Part shown: piece by piece, positions 10,640-22,616 of the stretch
How the letters are laid out: each line of letters opens with the position of its first letter
Numbering within the stretch: the stretch's first letter is position 1
DNA from: Timema cristinae
Taxonomy: Eukaryota; Arthropoda; Insecta; Phasmatodea; Timematidae
Reading direction: 5' to 3'
Assembly: GCA_039000515.1 (NCBI GenBank)
Contig: JBCFYV010002255.1
Span: 46,070,831 to 46,134,830, forward strand
Length of the DNA: 64,000 nt
The notes under the pieces: generated by a model
What the model saw: the letters and a program-made list of their open reading frames with translations, nothing else
What the model was told of the DNA's origin: nothing
The model's database searches: none
Program-made: the position numbers and the translations under genes

Positions 10640-12930
10640 GAACCATGAGGGATCGGGTTTCAATCCCTCTCTCTCAAACCCTGATGGTCTGACTTCAATC
10701 CTAATCTATATCAATATTCATTGAATTGTTTACAGGTTAAATGAGTTTAAAAAGAATTGTTCCTCGAACCCTATTGGATCAGGTTTCAATCCCTCTCTCT
10801 CTCTTGTCTCTTCACGCTATTAATGCTAATTAAGATTGTTTAAACTTTGGTTAATTCAATATTCAAATGAAGTAACTGATTTTTAGAAAAATATTGTTAA
10901 CCTCTTCATAATCCAGCCTCATTTAAAGGTAATTAAGATTGTTTGAACTTTGGTTAAAAAGGTAATTAATGGACTTTATTTTTAAGGTAATTAATATTAA
11001 CTATGCAAACGTCTTTAAACTTTGATGGAGATGATGGTAAATAATAGTCTAGTGAGTATAGCGGAAGATATAATGTTTAGATATCGTAGATGAAAGTTCT
11101 ATGCATCCGTAGGAAATAAATGTTTAATGTAATTAACCTTTTTAAATGTACGAATCTTGTAAAAGAATTAATGAAAAGGTAATTAAGATTGTTTGAACTT
11201 TGACTAATTCAATAATAAAATGAAGTAACTGATTTTTTAGAAAAAATATTGTTAACTTCTTCATAATCCTACCTCATTTAAAGGCAATTCATTTAAAGGT
11301 AATTAATTCCTACCGTCAATAGAGTATAAACCCGCCTCGGTGACGTAGTTAGCTAACGTGCTAGACTGCTGAGGACGGGGAGATCGAGGTTCGAATCTCG
11401 GTCGGGTGAACTGAGGGGAGGCTGGTTCACAACCAATTCCTAATCCATTAGAGTAATTAGTACCCGAACGAGTAGTAAGACATGGTGCTAAAGCTACTAG
11501 ATCATTCACCAAGTCATGTTATCTTCGGCCGTCACCGTTGATAGATATTATCAAATAATATAGTAAAATGTTATCAATGTTGAATTTTCTAAACTAATCT
11601 TCTAACCAAAATCAGGGTACGCTTATCCTCCACGAAAATGGTTTCTCTTCATGCTAGGGCGAACGGGTCCCCCGGTAATTACATTAAACATTTATTTCCA
11701 ATCATTATTAATTCTTTTTACAAGATTTATACGTTTAAAGTTAATTAAGGTTAATTATCCTACACATGATCTTAGTCTTACAAGGATACTGTGGTCTAAG
11801 GTGTCGGACTTCAATCCTCAGTCCTTAGGATATCTCCATTTTCTTTGCTCTAAAACCTTGCGGTATAATACAAACTCTCGATATTACATCTGTCAATCTA
11901 AAATCTTATATTCTGAACTATCGCTGACATGTAGGGTGCGCGGTTCAATCCTTCCCTGAATTGCCTTTAAATTGACTAGATCGTGGATTGAGAAAGGAGT
12001 TAAATTGCTTAATTGCCGCCTACGTTACACGTTCCGGATTGTTTGTACTTTAGCTAATTCAATATTCAAATGAAGTAACTGATTTTTTAGAAAAATATTG
12101 TTAACTCTCATAATCCTACTCATTTAAGCATCATTAAGCTATATAATCTCTCATTTAAAGGAATTCATTTAAAGGTATTAAATGTTAACTTTGTCAAAGG
12201 AATAATGACTTGTTTTATTAAAGGTATTAAAATTCACCTCATTTAAGTAATTCATTAAAGGTAATTAAGATTGTTTGAACTTTGGTTAAAAGGTAATTAA
12301 TGGACTTTGTTTTTTAAGGTAATTAATGGTCGAACTTTGTTTAAGGAAGATTGTTTGAACTTTAGCTAATTCAATATTCAAATGAAGTAACTGATTTTTT
12401 TAGAAAAATATTGTTAACTTCTTAATAATCCTACCTCATTTAAAGGTAATTCATTTAAAGGTAATTAAGATTGTTTGAACTTTGGTCAAAAAGGTAATTA
12501 ATGGACTTTGCGTATTCATTTAAAGGTAATTATTTTTAGAAACTATTGTTAACTTCTAATATCACTCATTTAAAGTAATCATTTAAAGTAATAAATTTTA
12601 ACTTTGTCAAAAGTAATAAGGACTTTGTTATTAAGTATTTATAATTCTACCTCATTAAGGTAACTCATTTAAATGTAATTAAGATTGTTTGAACTTGGTT
12701 AAAAGGTAATTAAGGACTTTGTGTTTTAAGGTAATTAAGGTCGAATTTTATTAAGAATGAATGTTTGAACTTTGTTTAAGTATTAATGCTTCAGTAATTA
12801 ATAATCCAGCCTCATTAAGTAATATTTAAAGGTAATTAAGATTGTTTGAACTTTGGTTAACAAAGTATTATGACTTTGTATTTTTAAGGTAATTAATGAT
12901 CGAACTTTGTTTTAGAAATAATTATGATAC
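10640..12930. repeat. AT-rich repeated core of the 17.8-kb element
   Basis: Repeated and shuffled copies of 'GGTAATTAAGATTGTTTGAA', 'AAATGAAGTAACTGATTTTT' with 'AGAAAAATATTGTTAAC', and 'CTACCTCATTTAAAGGTAAT' occur near 10840, 11175, 12045, 12355 and 12640. The LINE target (AGCCTCATTTA) is part of this repeat. An SINE interrupts it at 11326-11500. No coding region is supported. Confidence 0.8.
11326..11500 (+). mobile_element. tRNA-derived SINE, copy 1
   Basis: The head 'CCCGCCTCGGTGACGTAGTT' (A-box-like) is followed by 'GAGGTTCGAATCTCGGTCGG' (B box), as in an RNA polymerase III promoter of tRNA origin. The body ends with 'CTAATCCATTAGAGTAATTA' and 'GAGTAGTAAGACATGGTGC'. The same head and tail occur at 35502-35755, with tail fragments at 38955-39030 and 39310-39428. 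Confidence 0.75.
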
Positions 12931-13470
12931 AAGTAGATTGAAGTCAGACGTCGGATTTTGGTAATCATCTTGAGCAGGATAAGGATGAACATAAAAATAT
13001 TAACTAATGCCTAATCTTTCGCCAGATCATCAAACGTTTGAGAGAAGGATTGAACTGATCCACAAGGTTGGGCTCATCTACCAGCCTCACCTCAATAAGA
13101 AATATTTAACCTTAATCCTAATCTTTCTAGATGAAGGATTGAAATCGAACTTAATCGCAGATTGGGAATTGAAGTCAGACGCCTAAGATCATCGAGTTTG
13201 GTAATGTCTATAGAAGAGAGAGAGATGAGAGAAATATAACTCGTCTATCAGATTGAAAATGCAGAAGATATTTAATCTTATGTTCCGATCTTTGTCAGGA
13301 CAGAGGATTGAAGTCAGACCATCGAGGGGTTTGGTAATCGTCTTGAGAGAGAATAATACTTGTCATATTCCCAAATTTTGGCAGGATTGAGTATTGAAAA
13401 CATACAGAAGATATTTAACCTTAATTCTCAATCTTTTGCCAGGACAGAGGATTGAAGTAGATGAGATAAT
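12930..13470 (-). repeat. Inverted, degenerate copies of the satellite unit
   Basis: 'GATTGAAGTCAGAC' and 'GGTAATCATCTTGAGCAGG' are reverse complements of the array 2 unit. About four to five degraded units are recognisable. This is the right half of the internal fold-back whose left half is 7176-10625. Confidence 0.8.
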
Positions 13471-13529
13471 TCTTGTCGTACTGAACTGACACCTTACCCC
13501 TAGACCATCAGGCTACCTAGCTGCTTCAG

Positions 13530-13660
13530 TCACTGGCTGTTCTAAAGCGTTACTCTCGTATTGGGAGGGTCAAGGCTCGACTCTCGCCCAGGATGGTTTT
13601 AACCCAATGGTTTTTTCTAGTCTCTCTCTCTAACCACGCAAATTTGTACACATTTCCTCT
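13530..13660 (+). mobile_element. Possible degenerate tRNA-derived SINE fragment
   Basis: 'GGTCAAGGCTCGACTCTCGC' looks like a B-box arm. The downstream 'CACGCAAATTTGTAC' resembles the body of the SINE family at 35502-35755. Boundaries are unclear. Confidence 0.35.
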
Positions 13661-13899
13661 AAAAAATATAACCTTATTAATCCCTAAACAGTATGTAAGT
13701 GTATAACCAGAACGGGTAGTATGGAAGATTTGTAAGAAAGCTTTTTTTAGTTTACAGTAAATACAGAAAGGTTTTTAATGTTTCTTTTTTCTCGGAGAAG
13801 GTTGTTCTCCCTCGGTCCCTTCTGTTAAAAGAAGAAAGACGAGAAAAGAGTGTGGCAATAAAAAGTGTGTTTAAACTCCCTCGGTCCCTTCTGTTAAAA

Positions 13900-14330
13900 G
13901 AGGGTGGAAAAAAGTGTGTTTAAACTCATTTCAAAAACGAATCAAGTAGGTGTTTTTTTTAAACTATTCACTCGTGTTAAATTCTCGATATTCCTTTAAA
14001 GCATTATTAACCATGACGAAAATGTGCTTAAACCATTCACATTTAACCTGAAAACAATTCAATGATTATTGACTTAGGTCTTACGAGGAATAGATTAAGC
14101 ACAATTATCCTGGGAGTGAGGTTTGAACCTTGTATTGTTAGTTAATGATGTAAACAATTCTTTTTTAAAGATTATTAACTTAGGTCTTACGAGGTGTAGA
14201 TTAAGCACAATTATCCTGGGAGTGAGGTTTGAACCTTGTATTGTTAGTTAATGATGTAAACAATTCTTTTTTTAAAGATTATTGACTTAGGTCTAACGAG
14301 GAGTAGATTAAGCACAATTATCCGGGGACC
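13900..14330 (-). repeat. Subterminal inverted repeat, right partner of 6718-6890, internally duplicated
   Basis: A ~125-bp block ('TTGACTTAGGTCTTACGAGG' through 'TTAGTTAATGATGTAAAC') is repeated in tandem two to three times. It is the reverse complement of the left partner. Confidence 0.75.
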
Positions 14331-14786
14331 AACCCTACCATCACATTTGGTTGGGCGTACTGAGATTGGTTTATCTTCCAACGCGGTTTTTCCACTCTCC
14401 CTTAGAGCATATGCGTGTACACTGCCTATAAACTCAACCCTTTACGTCCCCAACACACTAGCTTAATCATCACCTCGTCTTACTACCCGCACTATCGCAG
14501 ATATGTAATGGTAGGAGGACCTACAGTTTAACGTGGGATCCCAACCACGGTGGTGTAATGGTAGGGTGTTTGTGAGATGAAATGAAGGACCTACAGTTTA
14601 ACGGTGGAGGCCTGGCATTCCACACATTCACAAGATGTCTTGTCAGAGGTGAAAGAAGGGTTTGGTAAACAGATAAATCTGTGTCAGGACCGAGGATTGA
14701 ACCCTGGACCTCTAGGTCAACCGGGTTTATTATTGAGTGTCAATTGAAGGACGCTGTTGTCCCGGTAAATAGATTACCCGGTCCCA

Positions 14787-14975
14787 CAAAGTACACGGAT
14801 CTAAACCCCCAATGTGAAATCTACTCAACACAAAGTATCATGATTCTAAGCATGTCACTTAGAAAGAAATTTATGTTATAAAGTTCGTGAATCAGATAAA
14901 ATACCTTGACTGTTATGAGAATATATGGCTCTTTCAAGTGCAGCTGCCACACCTGAGACCACCTGTGCGACCGCT
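14787..14975 (-). repeat. Subterminal inverted repeat, right partner of 6478-6672
   Basis: Contains 'CTCAACACAAAGTATCATGA' and 'TCTTTCAAGTGCAGCTGCC', the reverse complement of the left block. CT-rich sequence loosely like the TIR interior follows to about 15130. Confidence 0.8.
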
Positions 14976-15159
14976 CGTTACATCTTGCTTGCTCCGCCAG
15001 CCTCTACTCCCATCCACATGCTATAGCCCTACGTCACACTGTTGAAAGAGAGAGAACCCTGACCCCTTACCTCTCTCTGTCTGATGAGAGAGAGGGAGAA
15101 CCCTGACTCATCACCTCTCTCTGTCATCCGTGTGCTAGACAACCTAGGTCCTCACCTTT

Positions 15160-15265
15160 AAATGGGGTAGGATTATTAAGAAGTTAACAATATTTTTTCT
15201 AAAAAATCAGTTACTTCATTTGAATATTGAATTAGCCAAAGTTCAAACCATCTTAAACATTTATT
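15160..15265 (-). repeat. Inverted copy of the AT-rich core repeat
   Basis: 'GTTAACAATATTTTTTCTAA' and 'CAGTTACTTCATTTGAATAT' are the reverse complement of core units near 12060-12120. Confidence 0.8.
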
Positions 15266-15844
15266 TCCTACGGATGCATAGAACTTTCATCCTGTAAAGG
15301 AATACTAGGCTGATTTTTGTATGAGTACCGATTCATAGTCGCGGCTCTTTTTTAACGTGCAACATATGTCAATTAACTCTGTGATACAGTCAGCTAGGAA
15401 TGGTAAATTTACACAAACATTATTGCACGTGGATCATTTCTGATTAAACACTAATGGAGATAAAGAGTTAATAGAAGTTCCTAATACTGAATATTGTTGA
15501 AATATTAAATGATATTTGGATAAAAACTGTATTGAAAAGGCCATTTTTGTCCATTTTAGAATAGCTTCACAGATAAGCGCTGTGCAAGAATCTTTACTCT
15601 CTCATAATAGAGACATATTGCAGTTATTAACAAGATACTTTTTGCTTTGTCCACCATCGTCACCGCGGAAAATGCCCAGTAATCATTCAAATACGAATGC
15701 ACTGCACACATTTCTGTCATATCTTGCTATTTTATTTTCCCCTTTACTCCCAAACCTCACGCGAGCTGGGAGCTGAGTTGGGTCTGCTATGACGACCGCG
15801 AAACCGGCGTGATGCGGTTGTAAGTAACCTGCATTTGATCGATA
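15266..15844. other. No gene seen
   Basis: Unique-looking AT-rich sequence between the inverted core copy and the 23-bp minisatellite. One short ORF (15516-15776) has no recognisable features and is treated as chance. Confidence 0.4.
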
Positions 15845-16790
15845 GTAATAGTGTTGTAATGTGATGTATTATAGTGTTGTAATGTGATGTATGATAGTAC
15901 TGTAATATGAAGCATGGTAGTACTGTAATATGAAGCATGATAGTGTTGTAATGTAATGTATGATAGTGTTGTAATGTGATGTATGATAGTATTGTAATGT
16001 GATGTATGATAGTTCTGTAATGTGACGTATGATAGTGTTGTAATGTGATGTATGATAGTGTTGTAATGTGATGTATGATATTGTTGTAAAGTGATGTATG
16101 AGAGCACTTTAATGTGATGTATGATAGAGTTGTAATGTGATGTATGATAGTGTTGTAATGTGATGTATGATAGTACTGTAATGTGATGTATGATAGTGTT
16201 GTAATGTGATGTATGATATTGTTGTAATGTGATGTATTATAGTGTTGTAATGTGATGTATGATAGTACTGTAATATGAGGCATGATAGTACTGTAATATG
16301 AAGCATGATAGTACTGTAATGTGATGTATGATAGTGTTGTAATGTGATGTATGATAGTCTTGTAATGTGATGTATGATATTGCTGTAATGTGATGTATGA
16401 TAGTGTAGTAATGTGATGTATGATATTGGTGTAATGTGATGAATGATAGTACTGTAATGTGATGTATGATATTGTTGTAATGTGATGTATGATAGTGTTG
16501 TAATCTGATGTATGATAGTACTTTAATGTGATGTATGATAGTGTTGTAATGTGACGTATGATAGTGTTGTAATGTGATGTATGATAGTGTTGTAATGTGA
16601 TGTATGATAGTGTTGTAATGTGATGTATGATGGCACTTTAATGTGATGTATGATATTGTTGTAAAGTGATGTATGATAGTGTTGTAATCTGATGTATGAT
16701 AGTGTTGTAATGTGATGTATGATAGTGTTGTAATGTAATGTATGATAGTGTTGTAATGTGATGTATGATAGTGTTGTAATGTGATGTCCT
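15845..16790. repeat. 23-bp minisatellite, about 41 copies
   Basis: The unit 'TAGTGTTGTAATGTGATGTA' plus 'TGA' is repeated with substitutions (tgttg/tactg, tgtgatg/tatgaag). On the minus strand it produces long stop-free Tyr/His/Thr-rich frames. These are artefacts of the repeat and not proteins. Confidence 0.95.
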
Positions 16791-16817
16791 ACCTCATTTA
16801 AAGGTAATTAATAATCC

Positions 16818-16828
16818 AGCCTCATTTA
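16818..16828. repeat. LINE target-site duplication AGCCTCATTTA (left copy)
   Basis: Identical to 23133-23143 on the other side of the LINE. The target lies within the AT-rich core repeat ('...ccagcctcatttaaaggtaatt'). Confidence 0.85.
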
Positions 16829-17000
16829 TTATTATTATTATTATTATTATTGTGGTTTAAAGGCCCATCGACACATCTAGGTCATTAGGGCCTTGAAAAA
16901 TATTAAAAACATTATAAAATCCCCATAGGGGAAATAGATAAAACATTCACCATCTGAGACACTCCATAGGAGTGCTCAAATGGATTCTTGGTATAAATTA

Positions 17001-17043
17001 AGTGATACACCTGCTAAAAAAAAAAAACCACAAGTGTATCACT
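17001..17043 (-). other. Stem-loop in the LINE 3' UTR
   Basis: AGTGATACAC (17001-17010) and GTGTATCACT (17034-17043) form a perfect 10-bp stem around a 23-nt A-rich loop. Some LINE reverse transcriptases recognise 3' UTR stem-loops, so this is a candidate recognition element. The flanking 3' UTR also carries three imperfect repeats of 'GTTAAAAAGACAAAACA' (about 17070-17165). Confidence 0.55.
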
Positions 17044-17212
17044 CCAATAAAAAGACAAAACAAACATATTAAAATATAACACGTTAAAAAGACAAAACAT
17101 GTTAAAATGATAATACGTTAAAAAGACAAAACAACATGTTAAATTGTAATAAAACTGTTAAAAAGATCTCAATATGAGATATTATCCAAAAGAGCCACTT
17201 TATAAAAGTGAC

Positions 17213-20200
17213 TCAAATGGCATTAAAAAGATCCGCCTGGCGTATAAAACGGAGTAAACAAATAACTCCATCCGCACTATCGCGTAATAAAAAACGTAAG
17301 TCACCTTTAAAATCAAGAGCCAGACGGATAGGGGCTAGTTTGCGACACTCCACCAAAATGTGATGCACACTAAGGGGAGTATCACAAAACTCACACACTG
17401 GAGGTGGATCCCCTCTTAGTAAAAAACTATGGGTCAATGCAGTATGCCCGACGCGGAGTCTCGTCACGATGACCTCCTCTCTTCTAGACTTTCGTATAGA
17501 AGAGGGCCATCGCGACACACCGTCCCTGATGGACCGCAGCTTGTTCTGAGCAGGGGTCGAGACCCACTGCTCGTGCCAGGTGCGTAAGACTCCACGCCGA
17601 ACATAACCCTTTAGATCTAAAAACATGACACCCAAACTCGCCTCCGGAGGCATACGTGCTGCCTCCTTGGCTGCCTGGTCCGCCAGTTCATTTCCTGGAA
17701 GACCAGCGTGACCAGGAATCCAGCAAAAGGCGAGCCGGGTGCTTAATGAATCAATTTTTAAAATTTGTTCGTGAATCATCTGCACGAGAGGATTCCACGA
17801 GTAGAGAGTGGACAATGCCAACATAGCACTCATGGAATCCGTGCAGATGAGGACAGAACGGTGACTACTTCGGTAAACAAAACACAAAGATTTAAAAATG
17901 GCATATAATTCAGCTGTAAAAACACTGGTTTCATTAGGTAAACCAAATTTAAAATTGGATCCTTCCACAACAAAAGCACATCCCACGGAGACTCCAGATT
18001 TAGAGCCATCAGTGTAGATGCGCTCAAATCCGTGAAAGCGAGTGGAGAGGAGCTCATTAAAAGTCCTCTCATATACAAAGTTTGGGGTGGTCGCTTTAGG
18101 GAACTTGGCAAGATCAAAATGGCATTTCGGAGGGCGTATTTTCCAGGGAGTAACTCGACCTGGTGATGTGGTGATAGCCTTTGGCAGGACTATCCCACAC
18201 GTGTCGAAAACAGATAGCATCCGGATCCCAACCGGCCTTGTACTACGCCATTTAGTTTCATACAAGACACGGTTAGGGGGATGAAATACAGGGCGGTAAG
18301 CAACATTATTTGGCATGCAATGCAGTTTCGACACGTAAGATGCCAGGAGGTAAGACCGCCGGTAAGAAAGAGGGGGCTCACCGGCGTCAGCACAGATGCT
18401 GTCGACTGGACTGGTACGAAAAGCACCAGTAGCCAGTCGAATGCCAGCATGGTGGACGCTATCGAGCATCTTTAACGCCGAGGGTCTAGCGGAACCATAT
18501 ACAAAACTGCCGTAATCAAGTTTTGATCTCACCAAGGCTCTATAGAGACGCATCAAGATTTCCCTATCAGCACCCCAAGAGCGACCACTCACAACTTTAA
18601 GTAAATTCAAAGCTTTAATACACCTCGCTTTCAGGTCTTTGATGTGGGGGATCCAAGTTAGTTTAAAATCGAATAAAAGTCCCAGGAACCTTACGGTCTC
18701 GGAGACAGGTAAAACAACGTTGTTCATTAAAATATTGGGGGCTGGCTGTATTCCACGTAATCTATGGAAGTGGACGACAGTCGTCTTGGCCGCAGAGAAA
18801 CGAAAGCCATTACGAGATGCCCACAACCATAGATTGTTTACAGCGAGTTGTATCTGTCGTTCAGCCCTGTGGAGACTTGATGAACTGCAATAAATTGCGT
18901 AGTCATCCACAAAAAGGCATGAACGAACAGGTAAGCGCACGTTGTCTACAATGCTATTTATCGCAATAGCGAACAACGTGCAGCTCAAAGGACTTCCTTG
19001 GGGCACCCCATTTTCTTGAATAAAATCATCGGATAAGGTGTTGTTTAACCTTACCCGGAAGTGTCTATCTGACATAAAATTAGCTAAAAAAATAGGGAGG
19101 CTCCCCCGGAACCCCATATTAAAAAGGTTTTTTAAGATGCCGTAACGCCATGTAGTATCGTACGCCTTCTCCAAATCAAAGAAAACAGCCAAAAGATGCT
19201 GTTTATGGAGAAAGGCATCACGAACAGCAGTCTCAAGACGGACGAGATGATCAACCGTGGATCGGTTACGGCGAAAACCACATTGAATATTGGATAGCAG
19301 ATTGCGGGATTCTAAACACCATATAAGTCGTTTATTTATCATTTTTTCTAATATTTTGCATACACAGCTAGTTAAGGCTATCGGTCTATAACTAGTTGGC
19401 TCTAATTTATCCTTGCCACTCTTATATATTGGTATAACGGTTGCTTGCCTCCACAGTGTTGGGAATTGACGAGATTCCCAAACACAATTGTAGAGGTTTA
19501 AGAGGAACGCCCGTCCAGCAGGGGACAGTTGGCGCAACATTTCATAGTGGATATCATCCGGGCCAGAAGTTGAATTGCCCGCCTGGGACAGGGCATAAGT
19601 AAGTTCCTCTTTAGTAAAGGGGGAGTTATAGTACTCCCCCGACTTTGGCCAAAATCAATAGTAAGGCGCTCGATGCTGCGCTTATGCACCGCGAACTCGT
19701 TAGAGTAGCTCGCAGTGCTAGAAATATTGGCGAACATCGAGCCCAATACATTGGCGACCTCCATAGGGGAGGAGACAAGTGAACCGTTTGACATAAGTGC
19801 GGGTATATTATAAATGTTATTTTTGCTACTACGTACTTTACGAATGTGATCCCAAACCTTGGTTGTGGGAGTGGAAATAGTAAGGGTAGAAATAAACTGT
19901 CTCCAAGACTCTCTTCTGCTTTCTCGAATGATACGGCGAGCTCTAGCACGTAGAATCCTGAATAACTCCAGATTCTCCGAAGTAGGACGTCGATGAAAGA
20001 GACGTAGGGCCCTTCGACGGTTAGAAATAGCCAGCCGGCATTCCTCGTTCCACCAGGGAACAGGACGGTGGCGCGGGTTTGGCGAGGTTTTAGGGATGGA
20101 TGCCCTCGCCGCCGCTATGACCGTCGAAGTAAATTGCACAGCCTTAACATCGACGTCAGGAGGATGGGGTTCGTCGAATACGGCGAGCTCGCGGAATTTA

Positions 20201-20904
20201 TCCCAGTTAGCACGTTTGAGAACCCATTGGGGGAACCTTGCTGTACTGGGAGGATCTTTAACTTGTGAAAACAGAATGGGAAAATGATCGCTGCCACATA
20301 GGTCCGAGTGAACCTCCCAAAGGAAGTGAGCAGCAATCCCGGGGCTACATAGAGCTAGGTCGATGGCAGAGGATACACCATTAAAGGTGGAGAAGTGTGT
20401 CTGGGTCCCGGTGTTCATTAACACCAGGTTTCCCGAGACAAGAATATCCTCTACCATCCTCCCGCGGGTGTCTGTAAAATTAGATCCCCACACCAGGTTA
20501 TGCGCATTAAAGTCCCCCAGGATGATATAGGGGGCGGGAAGTTGTATAAAGAGGGCCTCTAGAGTCCTCTTGGAAACACGTTCACCTGGTGGGAGGTAAA
20601 TGCAGCATACGGTTACCTCCATAGGAAGGGAGGCTCTGACAGCAATCACTTGGAGATCAGAGACAATATTTATAAACTTATGATATATGTTGCTACGTGC
20701 AAATATAGCTACACCTCCGCTAGCCCGATCAAAGAGTGGCTTGTCGGTACGATACACATCGTACCCACGAAGCATCGGGTTGTCAGTTGGGCGGAAGTGG
20801 GTTTCCTGCAAACACAAGATGGGAGGATGCAGGGAAGAAATTAGTAGTTTAATTTCCTCTGCACGAGCATAGAAACCCCTACAATTCCATTGTAGTAGCG
20901 ACAT
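17213..20904 (-). pseudogene. LINE ORF2: endonuclease - reverse transcriptase - RNase H - zinc finger (one frameshift)
   Basis: The endonuclease part begins at ATG 20904. It has 'LLQWNCRG' near residue 3, 'LQETH' near residue 32, 'LGDFNAHNLVWG' near residue 130, and 'GSDHFPILF' near residue 205. The RT follows in a second frame (open from about 19625, first Met 19540): 'YRPIALTSCVCKILEKM', 'LAVFFDLEKAYD', 'GVPQGSPLS', and catalytic 'FVDD'. RNase H: 'IYTDGSKSG', 'FTAELYAI', 'CTDSMSAM', 'GNELADQAAKEA', i.e. all four acidic residues. The protein ends with a CCHC finger ('CEFCDTPLSVHHILVEC'). The two parts are separated only by a 1-nt indel at a G-run near 19635-19640. The enzyme would nick the target, then prime and copy the LINE RNA at the nick. 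Confidence 0.9.
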
Positions 20905-20926
20905 TATTTATTAATATGTAATTTAA

Positions 20927-22616
20927 TTAAATATCCTCACAATCCATAACACTATCCTTTAAAAATAAAAATTTATTGAGGACTTTTTTAGGTCCTCTTG
21001 CTTTTCCCAATCTCTCTTGGACCTCCCGCTTCAGGAGAGGCTTTGGTTTGTCCTGTAGAGACTGGGACGGGGGATCCTTACGCGAAGGCTTTGTTAAAGC
21101 CTTCGACGCTTTTTTTAAAGTTATTTTTTCGGCGGTCCCTTGCTGGTCCTTCCCCAAGGCACCAGTGGGACTCGCCTTTGCGACCTCGCCTGTACCACCA
21201 CTCATCCCGACCTCCGGCGTTCCTGAGGCGGGGTTGAGCGGCTCGACAACGGTCGCATATGGTTTAGGACCCCGAGGAGGACTCGGGGGTGTTCCTCGAG
21301 TGGGGCTCGGCGGGGTTCCTCGAGGAGGACTTGGAGGGGGTCCACGAGGAGGGGTGGGGGGTGTTCCCTGAGGAGGCCTCCTCGGGGGTATAGGTGGTGG
21401 AGGCGACTTCGGCGGGGGTGTCGCCCCATGTAGTAATTTTGGCACCACCATAGATGGTGCTGGCTGTCTTTTAGTGTCTCGAGTAGAGACGATTGGCACA
21501 GGTCGTGTAGGCGTTTTGGCGATATTAACTGCGCAATGACAGTTGGGGCAATTTATGTTCTGGCTTACAATTTGACTATAAGATGTCTGAAATACCGGAG
21601 CTTGACTGGATACATATTCCTTGCGGGCCTGGGAATAAGGGATCTTCTTTTCACATTGGATCTCCAGGACTTTTTTCTCCACCTTCCATTTCGGACAGGT
21701 CCGAGACCAAGCAGAATGCGGACCCTTGCAGTTGATGCAGCACTTAGGAGACTCACACGGTGTATCGTGAGCCTCCTGTCCGCAATCCGCACAGGTTGGC
21801 CTTCCACGGCATCTCAGCTTCGTATGCCCAAATTACTGGCACTGAAAACAGCGCCGAGGGTTAGGGACATACGGCCGGACCCTGAGCACGTGGAAGCCTG
21901 CTCGAACCTCCTTTGGGAGGATGGGAGTCGCAAAGGTGAGGATATATGTATCCGTCTTTTTCTCTTGTCCGTTCTTTTTGTTAATGATACGGTAGACCTC
22001 GGTGACATGCTGGGGGAAAGCTCCTCACAGATCTCCTCAATGCTTACGCAGTCGAGGTCATAACAAGTGACCACTCCTTGCAAACATTGAGGAACCTGTG
22101 GGGCTCCACCTTCACCTGTATATTTGCCGTATTACTCAACGGTATTTCAGAGATCGCCATAATATTTGAGGATTGTGTGTCGGTCATAGTCTGAATCATA
22201 ATGGTGCCATCACGCAGTTTCCTTATTAAAACGTCAGATTTTGCTGCTCCATTTATCACTCTTTCGAGGATAAATGGGCTGACACGTTTCAGATCTAGAC
22301 TTTCTTCAACTCGAGACATCACCAGGAAGCGGGGCTGGGGCCTCACCACTTCCTGGCTTTTTATCAAGACAGGGCTGGACGGCCTTACCCGTTTCCGCCT
22401 CTTATCATTAATACGGCCCTGTGAGGGGCCGGGCAGTGAGATGCCAGCGGAACTTGGCAGTACGGTGCCAGCGGACAGTAAGGTGTCAGCTGTGACAAGA
22501 GACTCAATCATGAGTGGGAGGACAACCTGCAAAAGTACTCGGATCGTAGACCCAGGTTGATCCCAGTTGGTTCTACCACATAGGGCCCTGTTAACTCTTC
22601 CGACGAGAGGCTCCAT
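20927..22616 (-). pseudogene. LINE ORF1: nucleic-acid-binding protein with zinc knuckles and Pro-rich C-terminus
   Basis: The first ATG is at 22616. The frame shifts near 22080 and again near 22012. A TAA lies inside the first knuckle ('RRCFQCQ', stop, 'FGHTKLRC') near 21833. A second cysteine cluster follows ('CADCGQEAHDTPC', 'CCINCKGPHSAWSRTC') near 21720-21800. The C-terminal part (21682-20927) is open and proline-rich, with about six 'PPRGTPPSP'-type repeats near 21290-21400. Family knowledge: I-type ORF1 proteins coat the RNA. Only 22 bp separate ORF1 from ORF2, as is usual. Confidence 0.8.

Noticed and set aside
15744..16306. Minus-strand ORFs of 179, 106 and 65 codons rich in Tyr, His, Ile and Thr
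   Set aside because: They lie wholly within the 23-bp minisatellite, and the unit has no minus-strand stop. No start context or homology.
17830..18893. Several plus- and minus-strand ORFs of 64-95 codons
   Set aside because: Shadow frames of the LINE ORF2.
20976..21371. 131-codon plus-strand ORF rich in Gly/Arg/Val
   Set aside because: Antisense of the Pro-rich ORF1 C-terminus.
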